NCBI GenBank assembly: GCA_000751595.1
Contig: CCMH01000016.1
Location: forward strand, 30,372 to 94,371
Reading direction: 5' to 3'
Origin: Weeksella massiliensis
GTDB taxonomy: Bacteria; Bacteroidota; Bacteroidia; Flavobacteriales; Weeksellaceae
Length of the DNA: 64,000 nucleotides
The position numbers were made by a program, and so were the translations under genes. Shown here piece after piece: positions 17,644 through 29,213 of this stretch. Below the pieces are notes generated by a model. It searched no databases. It saw nothing but the letters and a program-made list of their open reading frames with translations, and was not told the origin of the DNA. Numbering within the stretch: the stretch's first letter is position 1; each line of letters starts with the position of its first letter.

Positions 17644-20600
17644 TTAATTTCCGAAGGTAAAGGTAGCACTTAATCCGGTACGAATCGTAGAAATTGGATA
17701 GGCGGTTGAAAGTTTATACTTCGAAATGTTCTGATCCCAATAGAATTTGATATTCAAGTTTTGACTTAAATTATAATCTGCCGAGAACATAAACTTCATA
17801 ATTTTCTGTCCACCAACAATTTGCGAATCTTCGTTTCCGAAGCTGAATTTACGCAATCTACTTTCGTTATCTCGTACCGAAAAATCACCACGAACATTCA
17901 AATCTCCTCGTACTGTTTTGGTTCTACCTTGGTAACGCATCTTGAATTTTAAATCCTTAAAGATATAGCCAAATCCGGCGATGATTTCGTTTCCGTAATC
18001 TTCGTTGATTGTATAGCTATCAAAATTAAGCTGTAGCATACGATCGCGGTTATATTGCGCTCTGAACTGGAAGTTGTTACGCAAAGTAACATCTACACCA
18101 ATCAATGGGTTGAAAGCTTCTACCATAGCCACCGAAGTAAATAAATAAGGTGATGTACTATTAGCCGACGGTAAATCTAACGACGGATTATTGTAGAAAA
18201 TATTCGATTGTACTCCAGTTACTGTGTACGATGATTGGTAACTATGCGAGATTTCTACCTGATCGAACCATTTGCTGATAATCGGCATATTGGTAAGTCC
18301 TGTGTACGCAATTCGCCAATTGGGCGCTGGGATTTTTCGGTTCCAATCTTTGCTTTGTTTACTCGCCGATTTTCCTTCTACGGCAGATACAAATGCTGGT
18401 AGGATAACATCATACCTAGAAAAAGATTCTTCGTTATCTCCACCCCCGATAGTTACTACATTATCGCGGAAGTTTTGGTACATCTCATCGCGGTTCGTGA
18501 AAGCGGTTCTCACACTGATATTACTAATGTTAAGGTTCGCCATCTCGTTGACAAATCCATTGTATTCGCTACCCAAAAGGTTGAAGCCCGAATGATAATT
18601 GCGGTAATCTTTGTTGCGTTTCACATCCAAATCGATACGGAAATCTGGCATCGGTTCGATGAGTGCTGTCGCCGTAAAATTACTCGATTTCATTACTTGA
18701 TAAGGTTCTAACATCAACTCGTCATTGGTAATATATCCACGTTCTACGAAATTACGTTTGATATCGAAATCGGTTCCGTACACAAATCCGAAACCTGGCA
18801 TATCAGACGCCATACCAAAGAAACCTGGCTCACCGTATAGCCCCGGAACTACCGCTCCGTTGTTTTGACTATAATTGAATTGTGCTTTCTTCAACGATCC
18901 TAAAACCATCCAAGCAATATCTTTCATTCGATATTGATTTTTGAATTTGAATTTTTGATTATTAAGTCTTCGTCTGAATTTAGAATTCGCTCGTTCTGCA
19001 TTGGCATTATTGATTGAATCTATTTCGCTTTGTTTTCCTTTTCGGATCGAATCGTATGCACGATAACCTTTGAATTCTGGATAGAATTTCTGGAAATCGA
19101 AATCTCCTAACAATGAAATCGTATTCGAGTTTTGCGCCGTACCATTCCCTAAGTTTCTCATTCGACCATTCTCATCTTCGAACTGACTCAAACCGCGAGA
19201 ATATGCACGCCAATTATACGATGATGTGAAACCGAATTCCATATTCACCCAATTGGCATACGGCAAGAAACGGAAAGGTAATTTATAATTCAATTGCAAT
19301 TGTTGATCGTAATTAACAGGTCTGCCGACTGAGAACATATTTTGCCAAATCAGGTTTTGATCTAATTTGTAAAAAGCCGTTCCATCGTTCAAGGTTTGCG
19401 TAGAAGATGTGAGATCGACACGCAACGAGCGAGTAAGATCAAACCCAAGATTATATTGCCATCCGAACAAGAAATTACTACTGTACATTGCTGGCATCAA
19501 TAAGCTATTTCCTCCGGTATAAGAACTAAGATCACGGTATTGATTCTCGGTATAGGTACGATTGATATCGGTACGGAAAGAGAAACGAGTTGGCACAGGA
19601 TTGATGTTGAACTCTTTGACAAACCGTAGATATTTAGCCGATTTTGCTGTGTCTTGCACCGCATGCCAATTCTTAAATGGCTCTATCGACTTGAATCGGA
19701 ATCCGTAGTTATAGTTCAACGAAGCACGTAAGTTCTGATTGATATTATATTTGGTATAAATATCTCGGTAATATTCGTCTGCATACGAGAAAGATAACGC
19801 AAAGTTCGATGGATCGTAGAAACGCTGTGGTTGACGATTGTTCGGGTTACGAATCTTTCTAATGTTGCTAAACGAGTAACTCTTGTATCGAGTATATTGA
19901 CGAACCGTTTTGGCTAACTCTTTTTTGTTCGGCGCTTCATTCATCAAAATATCATTATCCAAAGGATTGTATTTCGGGTCGATGAAACTTTCCATCATGG
20001 TAAAGTTAAACGGCACTTCCATATTCCATTTCTTCGGCATCAACTTATCCAACTTAGCATCTACATTCACCGAATATTCTTTGATATCTTCTTGGCTACG
20101 TTCGATTGGTCCTTGATCAACCGCTCCGAAACCATTCGACATTACACGACCGGTTAATTGTACATTGGCAAAATCACCCAAGTTAAAGGTAAGACTTGCA
20201 TTGGCTGCATAACCTCCTTTGTTGTCGATATCACTCAAACGCAACTCATTTACCCAAACCAAAACTTCTTTTTCTGCAGCTCCTCCGCCAGAACGTAAAC
20301 CGATCATCAAAGAAGAAACATTTCCTAAAGTCGGACGACCTTTTACATAAATAATCTTATTCGGATTTGCCTCATCTACCGTATAAGCAAAACGTTGATT
20401 GTTGACAAAGTTTTCGGTATCACGAAGTTTTTTGGCATCGGTAAAATAATCCGATAATAAAGAGATAAAGTTTTCTTCTGGCCAAATATCATTCACAGAA
20501 GTTGCTGATCTTGGTGTGTATTTCAACGGAATCTCGTACTCGTAATAGTTGTCTGCATAATCAGAACCGAAACGGATAAATAATTTAGTAGTTTCATCCA

Positions 20601-23600
20601 ACTGATTGCTTGTAACGTCTAAAAGGTTCTGAGCAGAAACAAACATTTCTATTTTTTTGTATCGACGTAAATCTAAGTTTACATTCTTGATCACTCCTTT
20701 TGCAGAACTTGGTCCTCTGAATTTTGTTTTGATGGTCATCGAAGACTCATTCATATTCTGATAACCTGTTGCACCTTGCAAATGCTCACGAGATACTCCT
20801 GGAGGCAACGTATAGCGCGGTTGAGAATTACTATTTTGCTCTAAGTTCACTTCTCCGATTTCTAAATCGGATACAAAACTATCTTCTGCTTGTCCTTCTG
20901 AACCAGCAATCCCCTGATCGGGATAAATATTTTTGGTATAACGTCTCCATTCGCTTCGTACCATATCAAAAGTACCAAAACGCAAAGTTGTTTCTTCTTG
21001 GAAACCACGCATCACCATTCTCATATATCGAGCAGAAGTAAGAACACTTTGTGCCTGATCGATATTGTCTTGCGAAATATCATCTACCCCATCATTGTCC
21101 ACATCAAGATCAAAACCATCTACCGGAATCCGAACTTGGTACCATTTTACTGTAGAATCTTTTCCGTTGGCGAAACGAACATTTACTTCTTTTCGGGCAA
21201 CAATTTTCGAGTTGGTAGGATCTTCTAAATCTTGACGATTAATTTTTAAAGTGTATTGAAGATAATTTTCGGTCTGATCCAAATTAAAATCCTCATTAAT
21301 ATCTTCCGTGTCCGGACGCAAACTCGAAGCATGCATCGCATTGTCGGTAGATGAGTTTCCTTGCGGATTTCTATAATATTGATAACGACCTTGTATCGTT
21401 TTCCCAATCTGATGCCCATCATATCGTTTATCTAAAAAGAAAAGATAGTTATCGTTCGCCGGGTCGAGTTCTCCGGTAATCGGATTTGTGTCGGTGAAAT
21501 TATATTTCGTTGCTTCTTCGGCATCCGTTAAACCATTGAAACCTAAATCTTGCATTTTTCTGTTGGCTCCTTCCGTTTCGAAAGTATAAAGAAGCGGCGT
21601 CGATTTTGGCGTTTTACCCCACGAAGTTTCTTCAGCTTCATACGAACTTCCCGGGAATGGCATTCCGTTCTCGAAAGCCAATTCACCATCTTTTAGAATA
21701 TCTTCGGATACGCTTCCTAAATGAATCAATAATTCACCATCGCCACCATTTCCGTCTGCATACGGGTCCATCATCCAAAACTCTAAATATTCTACATTAT
21801 TTTCTACAAGGTTAGAAACCGTCAAAGCACGCATCGTTGCTCCCCAATTCTCGGTATCATTTTGGTTCGGATTGATGTTGTACGGACCACGAAGTTGTGG
21901 ATAAAACGTCATATCAAAAGTACTTAGGTAGGATTGAGTTCCTGCCATGATATCGCGCTGATCGAAAAGTTCTTTCATTTCTACACGACGAGAACGGTGA
22001 TTCGAAATATCATTATCCGAAAGAGGTGACGTGCCTCCCATCCCATAAAAACGAGGATCGATCGTGTACCAAGACAACATTTTTCGACCATTGTTGAAGG
22101 CTAAATTATCGGTTTGATTTCCATGCGGAAAATATGGATGTATATTCATATTCACTCCGGCAGGTCTTCCTGGTGTACTGGCAAACTTCCAGCTGTTAGG
22201 ATCCATCAAACTAATATTGGTTTGTGCGTCCTCAAAATCATCAATATACGAGTAACCTTCTGTTGCTTTATTGATGCCCGGCAACAAATAGGCTCCTTCT
22301 GCATTGAAGGTAATATTCGACGGATCTTCTGTTTGCACTCCCGGCAAATAATTCGCCATTCTGGTCAACCATTCGCTTTGAGTATTGATCTGGGTATTTA
22401 CTCCAAAAATTGTATTGTTAACAGCTTCGCTACCAAATTGTGTTTTTTGGGTTACTGGTCTTTCTTGATAATTGACCATCGTTGCTCCCACCACAAATTT
22501 TTCTGAGAAGTGATGTTCGGCATTCAAACCAATAAAACGTTTTTTCTGCAAGTTGAACGTCGCTTGATTTTCCATACTAATATTGATCGGCGTACCAGAA
22601 TCTTTCAATTGTTGGTTGATGATTTTCACTCGACCTAATTGGTAATCCACCGTATAATCTACCCCTTCTGTTAGGGTTTGTCCGTTCGCGGTTACCACCA
22701 CCGAACCTTGTGGCACGTTGAAAGCACCTAATGCTACCCCATCGCCAACGGTTCCTTTGTATCGACCAGTAAGACTATATCGATTGGCCAATTTTTCTTG
22801 AATCAATGTGGCGGGTAATTTCGTATAAATCCCATCAAAAACATATTGATCGGCAATTCCCGGATCGAGTTGTTGGCGAAGATAATCACCAAAAGGTTCA
22901 ACCGTAGTAAAGATAATTGCGCCACGCTGCACATCGACAGTAATTCCACTTACAAAGTCGAATTTACCATCTCCGTACGTAGTGGTCGTTCCGTCTCTAT
23001 TTTCTTGCGGTTGCCCAGATTGGTTCAGGCGGTCCATATGCAAAGCTTGCAAAAGCGTCTGATCTGCAATATTGGTATTTGGTAAATAGTTAACCGTACC
23101 CGAAGAATTTTGTCCATTATCTTTGAACATGATATTCATCGTAAAATCCTGAGGATCTAATCCATACGCATTCAACGAGTAAATATTTTTCATCATCAAA
23201 TCCCAGGTTGGCGATTTGGTATTGATTACAGCATTTGGCTTGATGAGCTTGGTAATCAAAGTATTACTTCCACCATCTGACATATCTCCGACACTGTACA
23301 CCTGATTTCCTACTTGGTATTGATAAGAAATCGCTAATAAATCGTCTCCATCTACCAAAGGCGAATTCAATGAAATATACCCCAATTGTGGATAAAAAGT
23401 ATATTCACTTGGGTCTAATTTTCTAACATTCTCATTGATTGCATAATGCTCACCATCGACAAAAGTTTGTCCGTTATACGAATAACCATTGAGTAAATTT
23501 CGAGCATTACTGATATTTCTATCGGTACCGATAAGCGAAGAAACCGAATTATAAATCGCTCCATTTACTGGGTAAGAAGCTGCATTATCTTCCCCTAAAT

Positions 23601-24699
23601 CGCGAAGCGCAATAATCGAACGTCTGTTATTTACATTTCCACCAGAGCGGTCGATTTTCCAAACTTCGACACGAGTAATGTTGGTTTGACTTGAAATACC
23701 TGGATAATTTTTCAGGGCGCGATCATAGTTATTTCTAAAATAATGTCCTAAAAAGAAGTGTTTATTGTATTCGTAATTTTCTGCAAAAATATTAAACTCG
23801 CTCATCACACCACCGCCTTGTACGGTAATGCTTTTACCTTCTGATCGTTGTTCAGAAAAAACAGCGGTTACGTTGGTGTTCCCGAATTTCAGGTCGGTTC
23901 TTACCCCAAACAAAGATTGCGAACCTTTGATCAAAGAGTTTGTCAACGGCATCGAAATATTCCCCAACTCTACATTTTGTAAAATATCATCGTCACCTGC
24001 AAACGGATCTAATTTGTTTGCAACAGCTTTGCGCCATTGTAATTTGGTTTGATTTTCGAACGCAAAACCCGATTGTGTATCGTAGTTCATTTTGAGCTGT
24101 AAATTTTCTCCTACTTTACCCAAAACACTAAGTTGCATTCTTTGCTGAAGATCGATTGTTAGCGTATTTCTATTTTGCGGCAACAACATCGGGTTGTCTA
24201 TTTTCTGTAAGAAAACTCCCAAATCGATGTTGGCATACCCTTGCGGAGTAAGCGAAATTTCACTTCCGCCGAAAATAGATTCAAATGCTTTTGATTTTAT
24301 CTGAAACGTCGGAATGATATTCGCTAACTTATCTTGTTCTTTATCTCCGAATTGTAATTCGCGATAATATTGATCGTTTGTTTGTGATTTGATTCGATAA
24401 TATTTATTGATTTCTTGACTTTGTACCAAGTCTAAATATTCTTTTCTCGATAAATAAATCGGTTCGGCAACCAAAGAAGTTCCGATCATCGGATATAAAA
24501 TATATCGACCATATACGGCATCATATTCTACCGTATATTCGATTTGATTTTCTAAAAATAATCCTCCCGATTGATGATTAAACGGGAATTTTAGGGTGTC
24601 TTGTTCTTGCGCATTTGCTACATTACATAAGCCAAAAAAGACGAGTAATGTTTGCAGAACAAAGGCGGTAGAGTATATATTTTGTCTCAAACTGATCAA
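17644..24699 (-). CDS. sprA: SprA, outer-membrane translocon of the type IX secretion system
   Basis: Very large outer-membrane beta-barrel protein, 2351 aa, which forms the protein-conducting channel of type IX secretion (gliding, adhesin and enzyme secretion in Bacteroidota). An N-terminal signal peptide ends near residue 30 (NVANAQ). The protein then shows long stretches of alternating beta-strand pattern rich in Tyr, Asn and Asp and ends on an aromatic-rich strand ([11 protein letters not shown]), as outer-membrane barrels do. Length is typical for SprA. The start overlaps the end of ruvA by 4 bp (ATGA), so the two genes are coupled, an arrangement I believe is common in Flavobacteriia. 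Confidence 0.96.
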   Translation of the reverse strand: MISLRQNIYSTAFVLQTLLVFFGLCNVANAQEQDTLKFPFNHQSGGLFLENQIEYTVEYDAVYGRYILYPMIGTSLVAEPIYLSRKEYLDLVQSQEINKYYRIKSQTNDQYYRELQFGDKEQDKLANIIPTFQIKSKAFESIFGGSEISLTPQGYANIDLGVFLQKIDNPMLLPQNRNTLTIDLQQRMQLSVLGKVGENLQLKMNYDTQSGFAFENQTKLQWRKAVANKLDPFAGDDDILQNVELGNISMPLTNSLIKGSQSLFGVRTDLKFGNTNVTAVFSEQRSEGKSITVQGGGVMSEFNIFAENYEYNKHFFLGHYFRNNYDRALKNYPGISSQTNITRVEVWKIDRSGGNVNNRRSIIALRDLGEDNAASYPVNGAIYNSVSSLIGTDRNISNARNLLNGYSYNGQTFVDGEHYAINENVRKLDPSEYTFYPQLGYISLNSPLVDGDDLLAISYQYQVGNQVYSVGDMSDGGSNTLITKLIKPNAVINTKSPTWDLMMKNIYSLNAYGLDPQDFTMNIMFKDNGQNSSGTVNYLPNTNIADQTLLQALHMDRLNQSGQPQENRDGTTTTYGDGKFDFVSGITVDVQRGAIIFTTVEPFGDYLRQQLDPGIADQYVFDGIYTKLPATLIQEKLANRYSLTGRYKGTVGDGVALGAFNVPQGSVVVTANGQTLTEGVDYTVDYQLGRVKIINQQLKDSGTPINISMENQATFNLQKKRFIGLNAEHHFSEKFVVGATMVNYQERPVTQKTQFGSEAVNNTIFGVNTQINTQSEWLTRMANYLPGVQTEDPSNITFNAEGAYLLPGINKATEGYSYIDDFEDAQTNISLMDPNSWKFASTPGRPAGVNMNIHPYFPHGNQTDNLAFNNGRKMLSWYTIDPRFYGMGGTSPLSDNDISNHRSRRVEMKELFDQRDIMAGTQSYLSTFDMTFYPQLRGPYNINPNQNDTENWGATMRALTVSNLVENNVEYLEFWMMDPYADGNGGDGELLIHLGSVSEDILKDGELAFENGMPFPGSSYEAEETSWGKTPKSTPLLYTFETEGANRKMQDLGFNGLTDAEEATKYNFTDTNPITGELDPANDNYLFFLDKRYDGHQIGKTIQGRYQYYRNPQGNSSTDNAMHASSLRPDTEDINEDFNLDQTENYLQYTLKINRQDLEDPTNSKIVARKEVNVRFANGKDSTVKWYQVRIPVDGFDLDVDNDGVDDISQDNIDQAQSVLTSARYMRMVMRGFQEETTLRFGTFDMVRSEWRRYTKNIYPDQGIAGSEGQAEDSFVSDLEIGEVNLEQNSNSQPRYTLPPGVSREHLQGATGYQNMNESSMTIKTKFRGPSSAKGVIKNVNLDLRRYKKIEMFVSAQNLLDVTSNQLDETTKLFIRFGSDYADNYYEYEIPLKYTPRSATSVNDIWPEENFISLLSDYFTDAKKLRDTENFVNNQRFAYTVDEANPNKIIYVKGRPTLGNVSSLMIGLRSGGGAAEKEVLVWVNELRLSDIDNKGGYAANASLTFNLGDFANVQLTGRVMSNGFGAVDQGPIERSQEDIKEYSVNVDAKLDKLMPKKWNMEVPFNFTMMESFIDPKYNPLDNDILMNEAPNKKELAKTVRQYTRYKSYSFSNIRKIRNPNNRQPQRFYDPSNFALSFSYADEYYRDIYTKYNINQNLRASLNYNYGFRFKSIEPFKNWHAVQDTAKSAKYLRFVKEFNINPVPTRFSFRTDINRTYTENQYRDLSSYTGGNSLLMPAMYSSNFLFGWQYNLGFDLTRSLRVDLTSSTQTLNDGTAFYKLDQNLIWQNMFSVGRPVNYDQQLQLNYKLPFRFLPYANWVNMEFGFTSSYNWRAYSRGLSQFEDENGRMRNLGNGTAQNSNTISLLGDFDFQKFYPEFKGYRAYDSIRKGKQSEIDSINNANAERANSKFRRRLNNQKFKFKNQYRMKDIAWMVLGSLKKAQFNYSQNNGAVVPGLYGEPGFFGMASDMPGFGFVYGTDFDIKRNFVERGYITNDELMLEPYQVMKSSNFTATALIEPMPDFRIDLDVKRNKDYRNYHSGFNLLGSEYNGFVNEMANLNISNISVRTAFTNRDEMYQNFRDNVVTIGGGDNEESFSRYDVILPAFVSAVEGKSASKQSKDWNRKIPAPNWRIAYTGLTNMPIISKWFDQVEISHSYQSSYTVTGVQSNIFYNNPSLDLPSANSTSPYLFTSVAMVEAFNPLIGVDVTLRNNFQFRAQYNRDRMLQLNFDSYTINEDYGNEIIAGFGYIFKDLKFKMRYQGRTKTVRGDLNVRGDFSVRDNESRLRKFSFGNEDSQIVGGQKIMKFMFSADYNLSQNLNIKFYWDQNISKYKLSTAYPISTIRTGLSATFTFGN

Positions 24700-25277
24700 A
24701 GATTTTTTAGGGTTTCTTTTACTAAAGTTTCAACGGTTACATCCGCATTTTTGCTCAACACTTGATCAATGGTTTTTTCGGCCATCTTGCGCGGAATTCC
24801 TAAAACTTCTAATGCAGATAACGCTTCGATGCGTGTTTTATTTTTGGCTGGTAAAGAATTAACATCTTCTAGGTTGATTTCTTCTAACTTATCTTTCAGA
24901 TCAATAATAATTCTTTGAGCAGTTTTGGCGCCTATACCTTTCACGGTTTGCAACAACTTTGCATCTTCTGTATGAATTGCAACTTGTATTTCTTTTGGCG
25001 ACAAAGTCGACAACATCATCATCGCAGAAGCAGGTCCTACTCCGTTGACACTAATAAGTTTCAGGAAAATAGAACGTTCTTCTTTGGTATTGAAACCATA
25101 TAATAGGTGCGCATCGTCGCGAATTATTTGTTGGGTGTAGAGCGTAATCAATTCATCGATTACCAAACCAGAATATGTGTTTAGGGATATGTTTACCCAA
25201 TAGCCAACTCCATTACAATCAACAACTGCATAGGAAGGATGAACTTCTACAAGTCGCCCTCTAAGTTGTGTTATCAT
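24696..25277 (-). CDS. ruvA: Holliday junction branch migration protein RuvA
   Basis: DNA-binding subunit of the RuvAB branch-migration complex, 193 aa. It has the N-terminal OB fold (MITQLRGRLVEVHPSYAVVDCNGVGYWV), helix-hairpin-helix segments (LISVNGVGPASAMMMLSTL, TVKGIGAKTAQRIIIDLK) and the C-terminal RuvB-contacting domain (EALSALEVLGIPRKMAEKTI). First gene of the ruvA-sprA(-gcvH) group. Confidence 0.97.
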   Translation of the reverse strand: MITQLRGRLVEVHPSYAVVDCNGVGYWVNISLNTYSGLVIDELITLYTQQIIRDDAHLLYGFNTKEERSIFLKLISVNGVGPASAMMMLSTLSPKEIQVAIHTEDAKLLQTVKGIGAKTAQRIIIDLKDKLEEINLEDVNSLPAKNKTRIEALSALEVLGIPRKMAEKTIDQVLSKNADVTVETLVKETLKNL

Positions 25278-25358
25278 CCGAATAAATTTATATCTAAGGT
25301 GTTAATGAAATCCAAAAATACAATTTATTTAATGATTAGAAAATATTTATCTTTTTGA

Positions 25359-26072
25359 TTATAGGCAATACTCTGCTGCATCGATTTGCAAAACTTCTTT
25401 GCTCGGTGAAATGTAGGGAATGTTGAGTTCTAATCCACGTAGAATAAACAGAATTCCTAAGATTAGGGTGATGATTGGTAGGATTTTAAGAATTTTTTGA
25501 CGCCATTCTAAACTGATAAAATTCCCAAACAAAACTGTAAGAAACATCAGCGGAATTGTTCCTAATCCGAAAAAAAACATAAACAGCGCACTTTGCTTGA
25601 AAGACCCCACGCCGATTGCAGCGGTAAGTGCAGCATATACAGCTCCACAAGGTAATAAACCATTGAGTAAGCCGGTAGTATAAAGTGAAGAGAAATCTTG
25701 TCGTCTCAAATAACGACCAAGACCTATTTTTACTTTTAGTAGGATGGCTTGTAAAGGTTTCGCATTGATGCTTTGATTATCGAAAAATTTTGGAATCAAT
25801 ACCATAATAATCATCAATACACCAATTGCGATACTAAGATAATTTTGGAATCCTACCAAGCTAAAACCTTCACCTATCAATCCAAGGGTAAGCCCCAAAA
25901 GGGTGTACGTTGTTACACGCCCGAATTGATAGGTGAGATTTTTTAGGGTAAATTTTAATTTATTTTTAGCACTCAACCCGATAGAAAGGGCAATCGGGCC
26001 ACACATTCCTACACAATGTAGGCTTGTAGCAAAGCCTAATCCGAGTGCTAAAAGAATTAACGTTTGTGCCAT
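25359..26072 (-). CDS. TauE/DsbD-like membrane protein of the cbb3 oxidase locus
   Basis: 237 aa polytopic protein, six to seven membrane segments. It carries HCVGMCGP near residue 19 and LLPCGAVYAALTAAIG near residue 135, paired Cys-containing motifs typical of the DsbD/UreH-like transmembrane family that is often annotated as sulfite exporter TauE/SafE. In cbb3 clusters such proteins are thought to help copper delivery to the oxidase; that role is inferred from context. It overlaps the end of the fixH-like gene by 16 bp and is the last gene of the operon. Confidence 0.82.
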   Translation of the reverse strand: MAQTLILLALGLGFATSLHCVGMCGPIALSIGLSAKNKLKFTLKNLTYQFGRVTTYTLLGLTLGLIGEGFSLVGFQNYLSIAIGVLMIIMVLIPKFFDNQSINAKPLQAILLKVKIGLGRYLRRQDFSSLYTTGLLNGLLPCGAVYAALTAAIGVGSFKQSALFMFFFGLGTIPLMFLTVLFGNFISLEWRQKILKILPIITLILGILFILRGLELNIPYISPSKEVLQIDAAEYCL

Positions 26073-26503
26073 CTAAGTGGTTTTTTCAACAAATACTTTT
26101 CGCCATTCATTTCCCATGAAAGAGCCAAATCGTATTCGCCTGGAACCAAATTTACTGAGGAGATTAACATTTCTTTTCTTCCGTTTAGTTTTAGCGGTTT
26201 CAGATAATCTAATTCTTGATTATTTGGACGCAAAAGATAAACAGTTCCTTCGGTTATGGTATAATCTTCTGGAAAGATAAGTTTGAAACCGTTGGCTTGT
26301 TCTACAACTTCTGGATGAGTTGCCAAAAGATTAGCGCGCGATTCGGCTTCTATATCTTTCTCGAAAGTTAACGATTTTTCGTAATAATTATCGGTAACTA
26401 ATTCGCCAACATCACCGGCCATAAAAAGTAAGCTTAAGATAAAAATCATAAACATACCAAGGGCAACGGCTATACCGTGTGCCCAAGTGAATTTAAACTT
26501 CAT
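26057..26503 (-). CDS. ccoH: CcoH/FixH family protein
   Basis: 148 aa, one N-terminal membrane anchor (GIAVALGMFMIFILSLLFM) followed by a periplasmic beta-rich domain with the FixH pattern DNYYEKSLTFEKDIEAESRA and a C-terminal PGEYDLALSWEMNGEKYLLKK block. FixH/CcoH is needed for cbb3 oxidase assembly or stability. It starts 5 bp after ccoG. Confidence 0.88.
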   Translation of the reverse strand: MKFKFTWAHGIAVALGMFMIFILSLLFMAGDVGELVTDNYYEKSLTFEKDIEAESRANLLATHPEVVEQANGFKLIFPEDYTITEGTVYLLRPNNQELDYLKPLKLNGRKEMLISSVNLVPGEYDLALSWEMNGEKYLLKKPLRWHKR

Positions 26504-26508
26504 ATAAA

Positions 26509-27963
26509 TTAATATTTAAAAGGAGCCGAGAAACTTGTTTTGTATTTATCGATTATCTCTCCTTTGTCATTAACCAATCCGATTGTTATTCTTTCTTTGT
26601 ACGATGTAACTTCGTTTTTAGGAATTTTTAATTTGAATTTACCTTGTACAATTCCACCTTTTTCCAATTGGATATGGTTGGCACCTTGGTACATTTCCAC
26701 CACCGATTGGTCATGTGATAACAATTTAATTTTTACTTCCTGTGTTTTATTGGTTTTGTTGGTTAGTGTATATTCATATTGGTTGACATAATATTGTCCT
26801 TCTTCAACATAATCCGATCCAACAACTTTTAGATACTTAGATTCTACCATTGGACGGTTAATTATAAAGGTAGTCATTACCCCTAAAAGAGCAATCAGAG
26901 CTACTGTGTACGCCATCATTCGTTTATTGAAATGGAAAGGCTCACCTTTTTTGATGTTATCCTCTGATGCATAACGAATCAATCCAGTTGGAAGATTTAC
27001 TTTCTCCATTACCTCGTCACATGCATCGATACAAGCAGTACAGTTTACACATTCTAATTGGATTCCGTTACGGATATCAATTCCTGTAGGACATACCACC
27101 ACACATTGTCCACAATCGATACAATCACCTTTACCTTCAGCTTTTCGGTCTTCATTTTTTCTAAATTTTGCACGACCTACTCTTCCTTCACCACGGCGAT
27201 AATCGTATGCAACATTGATCGTGTGCGAATCAATCAATACCCCTTGGAAACGTCCGTAAGGACACACCAAAGTACAGGCTTGTTCTCTAAACCAAGAGAA
27301 AACGAAATAGAATAAACTAGTAAAAATAACTAAACCAATAAAGGTTGACGCATGTTCGATTGGTCCTTCTTTCACTAAGTCAATCAACGCATCTGCTCCG
27401 ATGATATAAGCCAAGAAAACGTTTGCAATCAAAAAAGATAAAATGGCAAAAATGGTCCATTTCATTAGTTTTTTTCTAATCTTTTCTTCGTCCCATTCTT
27501 GTTTATCCAATCGGATTTGTTTTGGCCGATCACCTTCTATCAAATATTCAATCGGACGGAAAACCATTTCTAAAAAGATGGTTTGCGGACAAACCCAACC
27601 ACAAAATAATCGACCATATACCATTGTAAAAAGGACGATAAAAATAATGGTTGTAATCATTCCGATTGCTAAAAGGAAGAAATCGGAGGTGAAAAACGGG
27701 AATCCGAATAGAATAAATTCACGACTTAAAATATCAAATTTAAACAATGGATTACCATTCGGTAATTTTACAAACGGAGTTACCACGAGAAAAGTTAGGA
27801 GAATGTAGGCAACTATCTTTCGGCGCGTAGTAAATTTTCCGCTCGGTTTTTTAGGATACACCCACTTTCTTTTACCGGACTTTTCCATTGTCCCGATCGA
27901 CGAGCGTACCGATTCATCCATTTGTTGGAATTCTTCTTCTTTATTTTTTTTTATATTGCTCAT
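26509..27963 (-). CDS. ccoG: Cytochrome c oxidase accessory protein CcoG (FixG)
   Basis: 484 aa membrane iron-sulfur protein. It has several membrane helices, the NosR/FixG motif GRLFCGWVCPQTIFLEMVFR, a second CTLVCPYGRFQ, and a polyferredoxin pair CIDCGQCVVVCPTGID and CVNCTACIDACDEV. The C-terminal periplasmic part is an Ig-like domain (FixG C-terminal). CcoG has been linked to copper(II) reduction for cbb3 assembly. Separated from ccoP by about 104 bp that contains a hairpin. Confidence 0.95.
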   Translation of the reverse strand: MSNIKKNKEEEFQQMDESVRSSIGTMEKSGKRKWVYPKKPSGKFTTRRKIVAYILLTFLVVTPFVKLPNGNPLFKFDILSREFILFGFPFFTSDFFLLAIGMITTIIFIVLFTMVYGRLFCGWVCPQTIFLEMVFRPIEYLIEGDRPKQIRLDKQEWDEEKIRKKLMKWTIFAILSFLIANVFLAYIIGADALIDLVKEGPIEHASTFIGLVIFTSLFYFVFSWFREQACTLVCPYGRFQGVLIDSHTINVAYDYRRGEGRVGRAKFRKNEDRKAEGKGDCIDCGQCVVVCPTGIDIRNGIQLECVNCTACIDACDEVMEKVNLPTGLIRYASEDNIKKGEPFHFNKRMMAYTVALIALLGVMTTFIINRPMVESKYLKVVGSDYVEEGQYYVNQYEYTLTNKTNKTQEVKIKLLSHDQSVVEMYQGANHIQLEKGGIVQGKFKLKIPKNEVTSYKERITIGLVNDKGEIIDKYKTSFSAPFKY

Positions 27964-27993
27964 GGTACCTTATAATTGTTTTGTTCTTATACG

Positions 27994-28030
27994 ACAAAGA
28001 GAGAAAACCATGCCAGTTCCCTCTCTTTGT
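27994..28030 (-). other. Intercistronic stem-loop between ccoP and ccoG
   Basis: ACAAAGAGAG (27994-28003) and CTCTCTTTGT (28021-28030) form a perfect 10-bp stem with a 17-nt loop. No T run follows on the minus strand, so it looks more like an RNA-stability or processing element than a terminator. It could set lower expression of assembly genes relative to the structural genes. Confidence 0.55.
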
Positions 28031-28067
28031 TTATGATATATGTATGTTAAGATTTGGGTTAGAAATC

Positions 28068-29018
28068 TTATTTTTTAGCTTTCCAAGCTTCTACCAATTC
28101 TCCTTGTGGAGCGGCAGCACCATCTGCAGGCGTTAATGTTTTTTCTACTTGATTAATGTAGTATACATATGACGCTACTTTTTCGATGTTCAATCCTGAT
28201 AATTCACCACGTTGACCGAATGCTCTCATCTGAGGGTTTGTAGGAGATCCGTCATAAATAATGGCATAAATGTTATAGAATAAACTGTCATTTACTTGAT
28301 TTACCCAATAGTCGTCGGTTAAGTTCGGCCCAATTCCTCCTTTTCCTCCTTCCATGTGACAAAGCGTACATTGTGTATTGAAAATTAATTTACCTTGTTC
28401 TACAACAGCAGGATCATTAAACTTATTTACTGCACCATCAATCGTAATATCATTTTCTACTGCCCAGATTGAATCTTTGATATTTAGGATTTTTTCTTCT
28501 TGCGCATATTCTACTTCTGCATGAGCAAAATCTGTAAACCCATAGGCTAATAAATATACAACACAGAATACAATTCCGAACCAGAATAACGATAACCACC
28601 ATTGTGGTAAAGCGTTATCCAACTCTTTGATTCCATCAAAACCGTGGTCGATAATAATTGCTTCTTCTTCTTCTTTGGTTTGACGTTGATTAGCAGAACT
28701 CACAAGGTTTTTCATATAACCCTTTTTCTTTTTCGCTAAATATTCTGCTTTATCTTCTTCTGTTAATTGCTGAAACTTTTGTGATTCAACTAATTTATTA
28801 ATTGCATTAATAATCAATAACATCACCAAAGAGATTCCCATTACTGCCCAAACGATTCCTTGTTTTAGTGCAGCAACAATGTGTGCAATTGAGTTATCAA
28901 TCATCCCTTTGAAACCAGGTTCTACGATATTTTCTACCGGAGTCACCATCGCAAATGCCAGCAATACAGCTAACAAGGTCAGCGGAATAAAGATGTAGGC
29001 GGGTGTACGTAATTTCAT
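28068..29018 (-). CDS. ccoP: cbb3-type cytochrome c oxidase subunit III (mono-haem CcoP)
   Basis: 316 aa membrane-anchored cytochrome c. Two N-terminal helices (9-26 and about 53-72), a cytoplasmic linker, the ALPQWWLSLFWFGIVF helix (136-152) typical of CcoP, then a single class I cytochrome domain with Cys217-Thr-Leu-Cys220-His221 and a later Met ligand candidate (PQMRAFG). Proteobacterial CcoP carries two haem c sites; only one CxxCH exists here. It brings electrons to CcoO/CcoN. Lies 6 bp after ccoQ. Confidence 0.93.
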   Translation of the reverse strand: MKLRTPAYIFIPLTLLAVLLAFAMVTPVENIVEPGFKGMIDNSIAHIVAALKQGIVWAVMGISLVMLLIINAINKLVESQKFQQLTEEDKAEYLAKKKKGYMKNLVSSANQRQTKEEEEAIIIDHGFDGIKELDNALPQWWLSLFWFGIVFCVVYLLAYGFTDFAHAEVEYAQEEKILNIKDSIWAVENDITIDGAVNKFNDPAVVEQGKLIFNTQCTLCHMEGGKGGIGPNLTDDYWVNQVNDSLFYNIYAIIYDGSPTNPQMRAFGQRGELSGLNIEKVASYVYYINQVEKTLTPADGAAAPQGELVEAWKAKK

Positions 29019-29024
29019 AGTGTT

Positions 29025-29213
29025 TTAAATTTTGTCTTCTGTATCATCGTCTTCTAAAGGTAGATTCTCTACTTCTTCGTAGGATTTCTTGGGTTTTTTC
29101 CATACCAAATAAAACGTTCCGAGGAAGAATATCACAAACAACAACAGCGAGATGGTCTGTAATATCGATGAAAAATCATAGCTAGAGAACGACTCTTTGA
29201 AATATTTTAACAT
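29025..29213 (-). CDS. ccoQ: cbb3-type oxidase subunit CcoQ
   Basis: 62 aa, one membrane segment (LQTISLLLFVIFFLGTFYLVW) followed by a charged tail (KKPKKSYEEVENLPLEDDD). This is the usual form of the small stabilising subunit CcoQ/FixQ. It overlaps the ccoNO stop by one base. Confidence 0.88.
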   Translation of the reverse strand: MLKYFKESFSSYDFSSILQTISLLLFVIFFLGTFYLVWKKPKKSYEEVENLPLEDDDTEDKI

